A stretch of 64,000 nt of DNA, from NCBI RefSeq assembly GCF_002251085.2, contig NZ_NOJZ02000001.1, forward strand, positions 186,001 to 250,000. Reading direction: 5' to 3'. The DNA comes from Romboutsia maritimum. Lineage in GTDB: Bacteria > Bacillota > Clostridia > Peptostreptococcales > Peptostreptococcaceae. The translations under genes were made by a program, and so were the position numbers. Shown one piece after another: positions 17,518 to 27,312 of this stretch (position 1 is its first letter; the number at the start of each line of letters is the position of its first letter). A model generated the notes under the pieces. The model searched no databases. It worked only from the letters and a program-made list of their open reading frames with translations, and was not told the DNA's origin.

Positions 17518-17557
17518 GACGTTCTTAATTACTGACCACTGTAAACAGAGGAACGCC
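17518..17557 (-). ncRNA. L19 leader-like structured RNA upstream of rplS
   Basis: On the minus strand GGCGTTC (17551-17557) pairs with GAACGTC (17518-17524, one G-U), enclosing a small CTG-TTTA-CAG hairpin at 17539-17548. The position directly before rplS, the size and the conserved-looking ACAGTGGTCAGTAATTAAG between the arms fit the Firmicute ribosomal protein L19 autoregulatory leader. The assignment rests on position and pairing, not on a covariance search. Confidence 0.65.
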
Positions 17558-17595
17558 CGTAGTTTCGACATTTTATATTATATAATACTTTTGTA

Positions 17596-18288
17596 TTATT
17601 TACAAGCCTTTTTATATAAATCTGGTCGTCTTTCTTTAGTTACTTTTAATGATTCTTCTTTTCGCCACTCTTCTATTTTTTTATGGTTTCCTGATAATAA
17701 AACCTCTGGAACTTCTAAATTCATAAATTCCCTTGGTCTTGTGTAGTGTGGGTATTCTAATAAATTATCTTTAAATGATTCTTCTTCAAATGATTCATTT
17801 TGATTTAATACTCCTGGTATTAGCCTAGAAATAGAATCTATTAAAATAAGTGCTGGTAGTTCTCCACCTGTTAAAACATAATCTCCTATAGATATTTCAT
17901 CTGTTACTATTAAATCTATAATTCTTTGGTCTATACCTTCATAATGTCCACATAACAGAATTATATCTTCTTCTTTTGACATAGATGTAGCAATTTCTTG
18001 GTTATGAACCTCACCTTTAGGAGTTAGATAAATCACTCTTGAATTTTTTATATTATGAGTTTCTATTATATGCTTATATGTATCGTATATAGGTTGTGGA
18101 GTCATTAACATACCCGCTCCTCCACCAAATGGATAATCATCAACTTTTTTATGCTTATTATTAGAAAATTCTCGTATATTATATACAAATACTTCTATTG
18201 TTTCTTTTTCTACTGCCCTTTTCATTATACTTTCATTCATGTATGAATGAAATATTTCTGGGAAAAGAGTCATTATATGAAATCTCAT
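17596..18288 (-). CDS. trmD: tRNA (guanine-N1-)-methyltransferase TrmD
   Basis: Methylates G37 of tRNAs that read CNN and GGN codons, preventing +1 frameshifts. SPOUT trefoil-knot motifs are present: LLCGHYEGIDQR and IGDYVLTGGELPALILIDSISRL, both in the SAM knot. 230 residues is full length. It is 8 bases downstream of rimM, and its ribosome binding site overlaps the rimM end, as in the conserved rimM-trmD-rplS group. Confidence 0.97.
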   Translation of the reverse strand: MRFHIMTLFPEIFHSYMNESIMKRAVEKETIEVFVYNIREFSNNKHKKVDDYPFGGGAGMLMTPQPIYDTYKHIIETHNIKNSRVIYLTPKGEVHNQEIATSMSKEEDIILLCGHYEGIDQRIIDLIVTDEISIGDYVLTGGELPALILIDSISRLIPGVLNQNESFEEESFKDNLLEYPHYTRPREFMNLEVPEVLLSGNHKKIEEWRKEESLKVTKERRPDLYKKACK

Positions 18289-18296
18289 TTTATCAC

Positions 18297-18809
18297 CTAA
18301 TCTAACATTCCCTTAATAGGGTCTATAATCATTTTTCTTTCATCCATATTTATAGTTGGGACAAACTTCATTATTGCAGGAATTAAATATTCGTTTTCTT
18401 CTCCTTTTACTACATAAACATCATTTGCAGCATATTGAAGCACTTCTTTTAATACTCCTACTTTTGTACCATCTAATGTAAACACATCTATGCCTATCAT
18501 ATCCGCAATGAAATATTCTCCAGATTCAAGATCTCTACTTTCTTCTCTAGATACATACATAAATTTATTCTTTAACTTTTCAGCCATCTCTACAGTATCT
18601 ATATCTTTTATTTTCATTATTATCATGTTGCCTTTGTATCTAACTTTTTCTACATCCCAAAGAGTTTCTAAATCTTTTCCTAAATAAAAAGATTCCAATT
18701 CATCAAATCTGTATATATCATCAGTAAAAGGATAAACTCTCACTTCTCCTTTTAATCCTTGTGTATTAACTATTTGACCTATTTTAAAATGAGTTATTTT
18801 TTCTTTCAT
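18297..18809 (-). CDS. rimM: 16S rRNA processing protein RimM
   Basis: Assists 30S head maturation by binding ribosomal protein S19. The N-terminal RimM domain begins with FKIGQIVNTQGLKGEVRVYPFTD-type sequence (typical 'GxIvnthGlkGEvrV'), and the C-terminal PRC-barrel is near residues 95-165 with LIPAIMKFVPTINMDERKM. 170 residues. GAAGGTGGG precedes the ATG. A strong hairpin terminator lies between khpA and rimM, so rimM-trmD-rplS may need an extra promoter or readthrough. Confidence 0.95.
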   Translation of the reverse strand: MKEKITHFKIGQIVNTQGLKGEVRVYPFTDDIYRFDELESFYLGKDLETLWDVEKVRYKGNMIIMKIKDIDTVEMAEKLKNKFMYVSREESRDLESGEYFIADMIGIDVFTLDGTKVGVLKEVLQYAANDVYVVKGEENEYLIPAIMKFVPTINMDERKMIIDPIKGMLD

Positions 18810-18875
18810 AGTCCCACCTTCTCTTTTGATTCATTGATTATTTTCATTTTGTCAAAGTTATCTGTATTATATACA

Positions 18876-18905
18876 AAAAGGATTAGGTATATACCTAATC
18901 CTTTT
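18876..18905 (-). terminator. Intrinsic terminator overlapping the khpA stop codon
   Basis: Perfect 15-bp inverted repeat AAAAGGATTAGGTAT with its complement, with little or no loop, overlapping the TAA of khpA at 18904-18906. It would uncouple ylxM-ffh-rpsP-khpA from rimM-trmD-rplS. Confidence 0.75.
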
Positions 18906-19131
18906 ATACTATCTCAAGAGAAACTTTAACTTTTTCTCTATTTGCAGCAGATTTTATGACAGTTCTTATAGCTTTAGCTATTCTGCCCTGCTTACCGATA
19001 ACCTTACCCATGTCGTCTGGAGAAACTGTAAGTTTTAAGATTATTTCATCTTTTTCTTTAGTTTCTACCACTACTACTTCGTCAGGATTATCAACTAGAG
19101 CTTTAGCTATATCTAACACTAGCTCTTTCAT
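18904..19131 (-). CDS. khpA: KH-domain RNA-binding protein KhpA (YlqC)
   Basis: Small single-KH RNA-binding protein that partners KhpB in Firmicutes and affects cell size and sRNA handling. The KH signature GKVIGKQGRIAKAIRTVIK is near residues 40-58. I chose the ATG at 19129-19131 with AGGAG 9 nt upstream (75 residues); the ATG at 19140 abuts that site. It follows rpsP by 22 bases, the conserved arrangement. Confidence 0.94.
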   Translation of the reverse strand: MKELVLDIAKALVDNPDEVVVVETKEKDEIILKLTVSPDDMGKVIGKQGRIAKAIRTVIKSAANREKVKVSLEIV

Positions 19132-19153
19132 ATATTCCATCTCCTAATGAAAA

Positions 19154-19426
19154 CTATTTAGCTTGCTTAGAAGCTTCGAATTTTTCCATTACTCCGTTGT
19201 TAGCTAATAAAGTTTTAACAGTATCAGTTGGTTGAGCTCCATTTGATAACCACTTTACAGCTTTCTCATCGTTTATTTTAACTTGCTTTGGTTGAGAAAT
19301 TGGGTTGTAGTATCCTATTTCTTCTATGAATTTTCCATCTCTTGGAGATCTAGAATCCGCAACTACTATTCTGTAGAAAGGTTTTTTGTTTGATCCCATT
19401 CTTTTTAATCTTATTTTAACTGCCAT
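19154..19426 (-). CDS. rpsP: 30S ribosomal protein S16
   Basis: Small-subunit assembly protein. [31 protein letters not shown] is diagnostic. I chose the ATG at 19424-19426, preceded by GGAGGTGA at 5 nt; a GTG three codons upstream lies inside that site. 90 residues. It follows ffh closely, as in Bacillus. Confidence 0.97.
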   Translation of the reverse strand: MAVKIRLKRMGSNKKPFYRIVVADSRSPRDGKFIEEIGYYNPISQPKQVKINDEKAVKWLSNGAQPTDTVKTLLANNGVMEKFEASKQAK

Positions 19427-19460
19427 TACAGTCACCTCCGAAAATTTTTGTCTATTTTAT

Positions 19461-20813
19461 TTATTTAAAGAAAGGAAGTCCGGCAAAACCGCCCCTTTTC
19501 TTCATACTTTTTTGTGAACCTGTAAACATCTTCATCATTTTTTTCATTTCATTAAACTGCTTTATCAATCTGTTTACATCTTGAACACTTGTTCCACTAC
19601 CTTTAGCTATTCTTTTTTTTCTAGAAGCATTAAGTAGCGCTGGATCTCTTCTTTCATCTGCAGTCATTGATTGTATGATAGCTTTCGTTCTATTCATTTC
19701 TTTTCCATTTAAGTCTACGTCACCAAGCTGATCTTTCAAGCTTCCCATTCCTGGTATCATACCCATTATCTTGTCAAGAGGACCCATGTTTTGTATCTGT
19801 TCCATTTGAGTTAAGAAATCTTCGAAATCAAGGTCTTGTTTCTTGATTTTTTGTTCTAATTCCTTAGCTTTTTCTAAGTCCATATTTTCTTGAGCTTTTT
19901 CTATTAGGCTTAGGATATCTCCCATTCCTAATATTCTAGATGCCATTCTATCTGGATAAAATGGTTCTAAATCATCTAGTTTTTCACCCATACCTATAAA
20001 CTTAATTGGTTTTTGTGTAACAGCTCTAATTGAAAGTGCTGCCCCACCTCTTGTATCACCATCTAATTTAGTTAATACAACTCCATCTACTCCAAGTGCT
20101 TCATTAAAGCTTTCTGCTACATTTACAGCATCTTGTCCTGTCATAGAATCCACAACTAAAAGTATTTCATGCGGTTTAACTTCAGATTTTATGGATTTTA
20201 ATTCATCCATTAAAACCTCATCTACATGAAGTCTACCCGCTGTATCTATAATAACTAAGTCATTATTATTTTTAATTGCATGACTTAATCCTGCTTTCGC
20301 TATATTTACTGGACTTTCTTTATCGCCCATATTAAACACTGGTATATCCAGCTTTTCACCAACAACTTGTAATTGCTTAATTGCTGCTGGTCTATAAACG
20401 TCACAAGCCACTAATAAAGGTCTTTTACCTTGTTTTTTAAAATATCCTCCAAGCTTTCCTGATGTAGTAGTCTTACCTGCACCTTGAAGACCAACCATCA
20501 TTATAACTGTCGGTGGTTTAGAAGATATCATAACTTTACTTTGTACATCACCCATTAAGCTTGTAAGTTCTTCGTTAACAATCTTTATAACATGTTGAGC
20601 AGGAGTTAGACTTTCCATAACTTCTTGTCCAACACATCTTTCCTGAACCTTTTTTACAAAGTCTTTTACTACTTTAAAGTTAACATCTGCTTCAAGAAGA
20701 GCAAGTTTAACTTCTCTCATAGCATCTTTTACGTCTTTTTCAGTAAGTTTTCCTTTAGACTTTAACTTTCCAAGAGCTCCTTGTAGCTTATCAGCTAATC
20801 CTTCAAATATCAT
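19461..20813 (-). CDS. ffh: Signal recognition particle protein Ffh
   Basis: SRP54 GTPase that binds signal sequences and 4.5S/6S RNA and delivers ribosomes to FtsY. The NG domain has [17 protein letters not shown] (G1), [10 protein letters not shown] (G3) and TKLDGD (G4). The Met-rich M domain runs from about residue 300 ([15 protein letters not shown]) to the end (MKKMMKMF). 450 residues. Its ATG overlaps the ylxM stop codon as ATGA, indicating translational coupling. Confidence 0.98.
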   Translation of the reverse strand: MIFEGLADKLQGALGKLKSKGKLTEKDVKDAMREVKLALLEADVNFKVVKDFVKKVQERCVGQEVMESLTPAQHVIKIVNEELTSLMGDVQSKVMISSKPPTVIMMVGLQGAGKTTTSGKLGGYFKKQGKRPLLVACDVYRPAAIKQLQVVGEKLDIPVFNMGDKESPVNIAKAGLSHAIKNNNDLVIIDTAGRLHVDEVLMDELKSIKSEVKPHEILLVVDSMTGQDAVNVAESFNEALGVDGVVLTKLDGDTRGGAALSIRAVTQKPIKFIGMGEKLDDLEPFYPDRMASRILGMGDILSLIEKAQENMDLEKAKELEQKIKKQDLDFEDFLTQMEQIQNMGPLDKIMGMIPGMGSLKDQLGDVDLNGKEMNRTKAIIQSMTADERRDPALLNASRKKRIAKGSGTSVQDVNRLIKQFNEMKKMMKMFTGSQKSMKKRGGFAGLPFFK

Positions 20814-21178
20814 TTTAACATCTCCCTACATACATCTTCTATATTTTCTAGCTTAGGGATTAAATTAGCACAATCTCTATTTTGCAACAAATCTTGTTTA
20901 ATGTCAACAATTTTATCTTGTATAAATTTGATGAATTTTTCTTGTTCTTGAATTTTAGATACTAGGTTCAACTTTTCTTCATAGTCTCTTAATATCTTTT
21001 CTGAACGCTTTAACGTATCATAAACACCTTGTCTTGATACATTTAAATTTTCACTAATTTCACCTAGAGAATAATCTTCTTCATAATATAAGGTTACTAT
21101 TTCTCTTTGCTTGTCAGTCAACAATTCTTTATACTGCTCAAACAATAACCCAATCTCAACCATTTTTTCTATATTCAT
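20810..21178 (-). CDS. ylxM: YlxM/UPF0122 helix-turn-helix SRP accessory protein
   Basis: Small sigma-region-4-like helix-turn-helix protein that associates with the SRP pathway in streptococci and is nearly always encoded before ffh. The core is [31 protein letters not shown] with [13 protein letters not shown] as the recognition helix. I chose the ATG at 21176-21178 with GGAAGTG upstream (122 residues). A small stem (TCACTT/AAGTGA, 21183-21196) contains that ribosome binding site and might modulate it. Confidence 0.92.
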   Translation of the reverse strand: MNIEKMVEIGLLFEQYKELLTDKQREIVTLYYEEDYSLGEISENLNVSRQGVYDTLKRSEKILRDYEEKLNLVSKIQEQEKFIKFIQDKIVDIKQDLLQNRDCANLIPKLENIEDVCREMLK

Positions 21179-21230
21179 CTTTTTCACTTCCAAGTGAGTT
21201 ACTGTAAAGGTTATTTACTTTACACATTGT

Positions 21231-21259
21231 ATTTTATATTAATTAAGATGAAATGTCAA
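21231..21259 (-). promoter_or_regulatory. Sigma-A promoter of the ylxM-ffh-rpsP-khpA operon
   Basis: TTGACA (21254-21259), 17-nt spacer, TAAAAT (21231-21236), in the gap after the ftsY stop. Confidence 0.75.
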
Positions 21260-21287
21260 CTATTAAATTTTAATATTTTTGAGCTAA

Positions 21288-22550
21288 TTAATTCCCAAAT
21301 AAAGCATCAGAGAATGCTTTTGCATCAAAATCTTGTAAATCTTCTACTTTCTCTCCTACACCAATAAGCTTAACCGGAACATCTACTTCCGACTTAACTG
21401 CAAGAACTACTCCACCTTTTGCAGTTCCATCTAATTTAGTAAGTACTATTCCCGTTATATCAGCTACTTCCTTAAACGTTTTAGCTTGAGATACTGCATT
21501 TTGTCCTGTAGTTGCATCAACGACTAACAATACTTCTCTTTTAGCTTCTGGAAATTCTCTATCAACTATTTTAAATACCTTTCCAAGTTCATTCATAAGA
21601 TTTGCTTTATTATGAAGTCTACCTGCTGTATCACATATTAGTAAATCAACATTTCTAGCTTTAGCGGCTTTTATAGCATCGTATACAACAGCTCCTGGAT
21701 CTGCACCTTCTTGATGTTTTATTATATCTACATTACTTCTTTGAGCCCATACTTCTAATTGTTCTATTGCAGCTGCTCTAAAGGTATCTCCTGCTGCTAA
21801 TAAAACTTTTTTTCCTTCGCTTTTATATCTATTTGCCAACTTACCTATAGTAGTAGTCTTTCCAACACCATTTACTCCTACCATAAGTATTATACTTGGT
21901 GATTTTTCAACATCTAATTTAGCATTATCATTATCAAGTATATTTTCAACTATATTTTTAAGCTCTACTCTTACGTCCATAGGATCTGTTATACCCTTTT
22001 GCTTTATTCTGTTTCTAAGTTGATCTATTATATTCATAGTCGTATTTACACCAACATCAGCAGTTATTAAAATTTCCTCTAAATCTTCTAATAACTCTTC
22101 ATCAACTTTTGTATACATATTTAAAACATTATCTATTTTATCAGTTATTCCTTGCTTAGCTTTAGTTAATCCTTGCTTTAATCTTTCAAATAGATTAACT
22201 TTAGGTTCTCTTTTTTCTTCTTCTATTTCTTCTTTTTCTTCTTTTTTCACTATTTCTTCTACTTTTTCTATTTCTTCTACTTTTTCTGTTTCTTGTATTT
22301 TTTCTGTCTTAACTATTTCTTCTACTTTTCCTTCAGTTTCTATATTTTTTATTTCTATATTTTTTATCTCTTCTTTATCTTCAGCTTCTACAATAGGTTC
22401 TTTATCACTAAAACTCTCTTCATTAACTTCTTTGTTTGATTCCAGTTCTATTTTCTTCATTTCTTCTTCTAAAATATTTTCTATTTCTTTATCTTCTGTT
22501 TCTTTCTTTTCTTCTTTTTTCTTATTAAATTTAAATAGATTTTTAAACAC
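21288..22550 (-). CDS. ftsY: Signal recognition particle receptor FtsY
   Basis: SRP receptor GTPase at the membrane. The NG domain starts near residue 115 (LFERLKQGLTKAKQGI); G1 is VGVNGVGKTTTIGKLA, G3 DTAGRLHNKA and G4 TKLDGTAKGG. The first ~115 residues are a Glu/Lys-rich, partly repetitive segment (KVEEI, KTEKI and similar), longer than in Bacillus FtsY and resembling the acidic A domain of proteobacterial FtsY. The start is a GTG at 22548-22550 with AGGAGG 7 nt away. It lies 55 bases downstream of smc. Confidence 0.96.
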   Translation of the reverse strand: MFKNLFKFNKKKEEKKETEDKEIENILEEEMKKIELESNKEVNEESFSDKEPIVEAEDKEEIKNIEIKNIETEGKVEEIVKTEKIQETEKVEEIEKVEEIVKKEEKEEIEEEKREPKVNLFERLKQGLTKAKQGITDKIDNVLNMYTKVDEELLEDLEEILITADVGVNTTMNIIDQLRNRIKQKGITDPMDVRVELKNIVENILDNDNAKLDVEKSPSIILMVGVNGVGKTTTIGKLANRYKSEGKKVLLAAGDTFRAAAIEQLEVWAQRSNVDIIKHQEGADPGAVVYDAIKAAKARNVDLLICDTAGRLHNKANLMNELGKVFKIVDREFPEAKREVLLVVDATTGQNAVSQAKTFKEVADITGIVLTKLDGTAKGGVVLAVKSEVDVPVKLIGVGEKVEDLQDFDAKAFSDALFGN

Positions 22551-22605
22551 TTCATTTCCTCCTGAATATAAGCCAATCTTTTGTTTGTATATATCTATAA
22601 ATATA

Positions 22606-25600
22606 TTAAATTATATCTGTCAATTCCTCTGCATCTTTTAACTGTAAGCTAATAACTTTTGAAATTGCTTTTTCTTGCATTGTAATTCCATATATATAAT
22701 CAGCAGCTTCCATAGTACCCCTTCTATGTGTTACTGATATAAATTGTGTATCTTTAGCTAACTCTTTTAAAAATTCCCCAAATCTATATATATTTGCGTC
22801 ATCTAAAGGAGCCTCTATTTCGTCTAGTATACAGAACGGTGTAGGTTTAGATAAAAGTATAGAAAACAATATACTTATTGCAGTAAGTGCCTTTTCTCCT
22901 CCTGATAATAAGTTTAAATTTTTCATTTTTTTGCCTAGTGGTTGTGCCGTTATCTCTATATCACTTTCTAATATATTGTCCTTATCTAATATAGTAAGTT
23001 CACCATATCCTCCACCAAACAATCTTTTATATACATATTTAAAGTTTTCATTTATTTCATTAAATTTTACTTCAAACTCAGATTTCATATTTTCTTCTAA
23101 TTCGCTAATCAATTTTTCTATAGCTTCAATAGATTCTTCTAAATCTTGTTTTTGTTCACTATAAAAATCATATCTTTCTTTAACTTCTTCATACTCTTTT
23201 ATAGAATCTAAATTAACATTTCCAAGGTTTCTGATTTCTTTTTTTAATCCCTCTAAAACTTTCTTATCTATTTCTATACTATCATCCTTAACTTCAATAG
23301 CTTCAACTAGCGTCATTTCATATTTTTCAAAAAGTTTATTTATATATGTCTCTTTAGTAGCTTTAACTCTTTCTAATCTACCTTGTACTTTAAATAAACT
23401 TTCTTTTAAATCCATATATTGACGATCAGCAGCTTTTAATTCTTTATTAAAATCTTCTAATCTACTCTTTAAACTTTCTTTTGAAGCTTTTTTAATTTCT
23501 AAATTTCTGTTACTATCTAATAACTGTTTATTTAAGCTTTCTTTCTCAGTTTGCTCTATAATAATATCTTCTTCTAATTGAGTAGTTTCTATTTCTTCAG
23601 ATTTTAATGATTCCTCCAAGCTATTTGCTTTTTCGTCTAACTCTAAATTTTCTTTATTTATTCTTTGTATATCTTTTATTAAAGAATCATATATCTGATT
23701 ATTTTTTACCAGTTCTAAATTTAACTTATCAAACTTATCCCTATCATCTTCATATAATCCACTATATTCTTTTAACTGTACACTTAAAACTTCTATTTTA
23801 TTTTTATTATTATTATATTTATTTTCTATTTCTTTCACTTCTTCTTTTACAATATTTGTCTTTTTTATTGTATATTCTAAATTAGAATCTAAACCGTGCT
23901 TCTCATTTTCTAATTTTTCTTTACTATTATTTAAAGTATTTACTTCTTCTTCTACTCTACTAATAATTGATGTTTGCATTATTATAGATTTATCTAATTC
24001 TTTAATACTATTTTGTGCTTCATTTATTTCTTTTTTAACTTTGAATATATTTTCATTCAGTTCATCTTTATATTCTATTAAAGATGTATTTTCATTTTTT
24101 ATAAATTCTATTTTTTCAGTATACTCTTGTATAAGCCTTTTTCTAGACAATATATTTCCATTTGTTCTTAAACTTCCTCCAGTTAAAGATCCACCTGGAT
24201 TTAAAATTTCTCCGTCTAATGTAACAACCTTAAATTTATGTCCTGTTTCTTTTGCAAATTTAATTCCATCATCTATATTATCTATAATTATAGTTCTACC
24301 TAATATACTCTCAAATATATTTTTATATTTTTCATCATAAGATATTAAGTCACTCGCTACTCCTATAAATTTAGTACTAGACCTTATATTACGAGTATCT
24401 ATTTTATTAGATTTAATTATGTTTAAAGGTAAAAATGTTACTCTACCTAAATTATTTTTCTTTAAGTAGTTTATTGCAAACTTAGCACTATGCTCATCTT
24501 TAGTTATAATATTTTGCATATATGCTCCAAGTGCTGCTTCTACAGCCTTCTCAAATTCCTCAGGAACAGTTACTACTTGTCCTAAAGCTCCATATATACC
24601 TTGCAATGATTTATTTTTTAAAACTTCTTTTACTCCTCTATTAAAACCTTCATAATGATTTTCCATATCAATATATATATTACGCTTTGAATTATAATCA
24701 TTCATACTATATTTATTATTCTGAATTTTTAACTCTACGCTAGAGTTATTCTCAATTAAAGTTTTTAATTTGTTTTCAAATTCATTTTCTTTAATTTTTA
24801 AATTTTGCATATTTTCTTTTGTGTTATTCATTTGTTTCTTTTTATTATTTAAATCATTATTTTTGTAGTTAATATTTTTTCCTATCTCTTCAATATCTAA
24901 ATCTATATTTTGAGTTCTTGAATTTATATTTTCACTATTAGCTTGTAATGTAGATAACTTGCTCGTAGATCCTTGTTTTTCATTTAACAAGCTTATTATT
25001 TCATCTTTTAATTGTTCTATCTCATTATTTAGATTTTCTATTTTTTCTTTTTTATCATTATTTTTTAATTCCACATCTTTTACTTTATTATTTAGCAAAT
25101 TTATACTTTTTTCTTTTTCATATTTCTTTTCTTCTAATTCTTTGACATTTAACTTATCTTTTGTCATTTTTTCTTTTATATCTTTTATTTCTTTTCTTTT
25201 TCTATCAATATCATTTCTAAAGTTTTTTATTCTCTCTTTTATAAGATCTACCTGAGCATCTTTTTGAGACATTACAGATTTTATAGAATTTATATAATCA
25301 ATAGCCTTACTTATTGTTTCATCAATATTTTCTATATCCTTATTAGTCTGATTAAAATTATTTTCTATAGATTCTTTTAATTTTTCTGTTTCTTTAGATT
25401 GCTGATCAAGTAATTCATTATGCTTATTTATTTCCTTTAACTCTGCATCTAAAGATTCTATTTCCTTAATATAACTATTAACTTCTATAGTTTTTAATTT
25501 TTCACTAACTTCTATATATTTCTTAGCTTTTGACTGTTGATTAAATAATGGCTTTAATTGATTTTCTATTTCTAAATATATATCATCAATTCTCTCTAAA

Positions 25601-26160
25601 TTTTCTTTTGTATTTTTTAAGTTTCTTTCAGCCTCTTGTTTTTTATATCTATATTTAGATATACCACAAGCTTCATCAAAAACTTTTCTTCTATTTACAG
25701 GATTAGGGCTAAGAATTTCATCTACTTTACCTTGTTCTATTATTGAATAACCATCTTTACCAATACCTGTATCTAAAAGTATTTCTTTTATATCTTTAAG
25801 CCTACAGCTTTTGTTGTTTAAGAAAAATTCGCTTTCTCCATTTCTGTAAGCTCTTCTTTTTATAGTCACTTCGCTAAAATCTAATTCTAATTTTTCATCA
25901 CTATTGTCTATAGTAAGAGCAACCTCACAATAATTCATCGGTTTTTTACTATCTGTTCCTGCAAATATAACGTCTTCTAATTTATCACCTCTAAGACTTT
26001 TTATACTTTGCTCTCCTAGAACCCACCTAACTGCATCAGATATATTACTTTTACCACTACCATTAGGTCCTACTATTGCTGTTATACCCTCTTTAAATAT
26101 TATGTCTGTCTTTGTAGGAAAGGACTTAAATCCTTTTAATTCTAATCTTTTTAAATACAA
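22606..26160 (-). CDS. smc: Chromosome segregation ATPase SMC
   Basis: Condensin core subunit. N-terminal Walker A IVGPNGSGKSNI, a long coiled coil (about residues 165-500 and 670-1010), a flexible hinge (NRGVKEVLKNKSLQGIYGALGQVV to ISRKRLIQEY-like region, about 510-670) and C-terminal LLSGGEKALTAISILF signature plus Walker B PTPFCILDEIEAPLDD. I prefer a TTG start at 26158-26160, giving MYLKRLELKGFKSF as in other SMC proteins, because AAGGGAG lies 8 nt upstream. The ATG 18 bases earlier has no ribosome binding site and would place it inside the gene. 1184 residues. Confidence 0.96.
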   Translation of the reverse strand: MYLKRLELKGFKSFPTKTDIIFKEGITAIVGPNGSGKSNISDAVRWVLGEQSIKSLRGDKLEDVIFAGTDSKKPMNYCEVALTIDNSDEKLELDFSEVTIKRRAYRNGESEFFLNNKSCRLKDIKEILLDTGIGKDGYSIIEQGKVDEILSPNPVNRRKVFDEACGISKYRYKKQEAERNLKNTKENLERIDDIYLEIENQLKPLFNQQSKAKKYIEVSEKLKTIEVNSYIKEIESLDAELKEINKHNELLDQQSKETEKLKESIENNFNQTNKDIENIDETISKAIDYINSIKSVMSQKDAQVDLIKERIKNFRNDIDRKRKEIKDIKEKMTKDKLNVKELEEKKYEKEKSINLLNNKVKDVELKNNDKKEKIENLNNEIEQLKDEIISLLNEKQGSTSKLSTLQANSENINSRTQNIDLDIEEIGKNINYKNNDLNNKKKQMNNTKENMQNLKIKENEFENKLKTLIENNSSVELKIQNNKYSMNDYNSKRNIYIDMENHYEGFNRGVKEVLKNKSLQGIYGALGQVVTVPEEFEKAVEAALGAYMQNIITKDEHSAKFAINYLKKNNLGRVTFLPLNIIKSNKIDTRNIRSSTKFIGVASDLISYDEKYKNIFESILGRTIIIDNIDDGIKFAKETGHKFKVVTLDGEILNPGGSLTGGSLRTNGNILSRKRLIQEYTEKIEFIKNENTSLIEYKDELNENIFKVKKEINEAQNSIKELDKSIIMQTSIISRVEEEVNTLNNSKEKLENEKHGLDSNLEYTIKKTNIVKEEVKEIENKYNNNKNKIEVLSVQLKEYSGLYEDDRDKFDKLNLELVKNNQIYDSLIKDIQRINKENLELDEKANSLEESLKSEEIETTQLEEDIIIEQTEKESLNKQLLDSNRNLEIKKASKESLKSRLEDFNKELKAADRQYMDLKESLFKVQGRLERVKATKETYINKLFEKYEMTLVEAIEVKDDSIEIDKKVLEGLKKEIRNLGNVNLDSIKEYEEVKERYDFYSEQKQDLEESIEAIEKLISELEENMKSEFEVKFNEINENFKYVYKRLFGGGYGELTILDKDNILESDIEITAQPLGKKMKNLNLLSGGEKALTAISILFSILLSKPTPFCILDEIEAPLDDANIYRFGEFLKELAKDTQFISVTHRRGTMEAADYIYGITMQEKAISKVISLQLKDAEELTDII

Positions 26161-26183
26161 TGTGTTCTCTCCCTTCAATGAAA

Positions 26184-27254
26184 CTAAAGGTTGTAAATAT
26201 TATATAAATCTTTATACATATCCTTCATATTAATAGCGATTATATTTTCATTATCTAATATGATTTCTAATTTATCTATATTAATATCATCTTCCTGTGT
26301 TTTTAAAGTTACACCTAATTTATTTTTCATATAAACACTATTACTCTTTTTATTGCCTATTATTTTCGAAATATTTTTTTTGTTACAATTAATTAAAATA
26401 TTACTTGTAACTTTATTTTTTCTAATAATATAATCTAAGTAATCTCTAATCATTTCTGATTCAACTAATTCTCTAAAAGCTGGATGATATGGTCCTGCAA
26501 CCACAGCCTTTCCTACTTGAATATCGTCTGTAGCTTGTAATCCTACTCTTATTACATTTATATTATTAACATAAAATAAAGCTAAAAGCTTCTTTACTAT
26601 TTTTATACTTTCATCTAATGTAAAAGGTTTATATTCATTTTCATCTAAAAGCTTTTCCAAACCTGTTTCTTTAACTACTAATGTTGGATAAATTCTTACA
26701 CATTCTGGATTAAGTTCTATAAATTTCTTAGCTGTTTTTATACACTTGTATTCAGAATCAGATGGTAGTCCTACCATCATTTGTAAACCTAATTTTATAC
26801 CACTATTTTGTATAAGCTTAGCACTTTGAGACACTACATCTGCATTATGTCCTCTTATGCTATCCACTAATACTGTTTCATCTAACGATTGTACTCCAAG
26901 CTCAATTATGCTCACTTTATATTCTTTAAGCATATTCAATATTCCCTCATCTATACAATCTGGTCTTGTTGACATTCTAATATCTTGAATTAATCCTTTA
27001 TCTACATATTCCTTCGCTACTGATAACAAACTTTTTTGTATGTCTATATCTATAGCTGTAAAACTTCCTCCAAAAAATGCTATTTCTATCTGAGCATCTT
27101 TATCTATTGTTGGTAAATATTCTTCAATAATATTTTTCACATCTAAACTTGTCACATTCGTACTTACTCCTGTAATCTTTTTTTGATTACAAAATATACA
27201 GTCATGCGGACAACCTTGATGCGGAACAAATATCGGAATTATTCTCTTTTTCAT
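26184..27254 (-). CDS. Elp3-like radical SAM protein of unknown substrate
   Basis: Radical SAM enzyme with the 4Fe-4S motif Cys15-x3-Cys19-x2-Cys22 (GCPHDCIFCNQ), a FFGGSFTAID SAM-binding loop and a C-terminal Radical_SAM_C-like domain (RVGLQATDDIQVGKAVVAGPYHPAFRELVE split over residues ~240-270). It resembles the N-terminal half of Elp3 but has no acetyltransferase domain. The position between rnc and smc is seen in clostridia; Bacillus has no gene here. tRNA modification is a reasonable guess from the Elp3 similarity, but no substrate can be assigned. 356 residues. Confidence 0.85.
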   Translation of the reverse strand: MKKRIIPIFVPHQGCPHDCIFCNQKKITGVSTNVTSLDVKNIIEEYLPTIDKDAQIEIAFFGGSFTAIDIDIQKSLLSVAKEYVDKGLIQDIRMSTRPDCIDEGILNMLKEYKVSIIELGVQSLDETVLVDSIRGHNADVVSQSAKLIQNSGIKLGLQMMVGLPSDSEYKCIKTAKKFIELNPECVRIYPTLVVKETGLEKLLDENEYKPFTLDESIKIVKKLLALFYVNNINVIRVGLQATDDIQVGKAVVAGPYHPAFRELVESEMIRDYLDYIIRKNKVTSNILINCNKKNISKIIGNKKSNSVYMKNKLGVTLKTQEDDINIDKLEIILDNENIIAINMKDMYKDLYNIYNL

Positions 27255-27312
27255 TTTATATCATCCTTTTATTAAAACTTCTTTAAACTATACAACTCTT
27301 TTAAATTAAATA

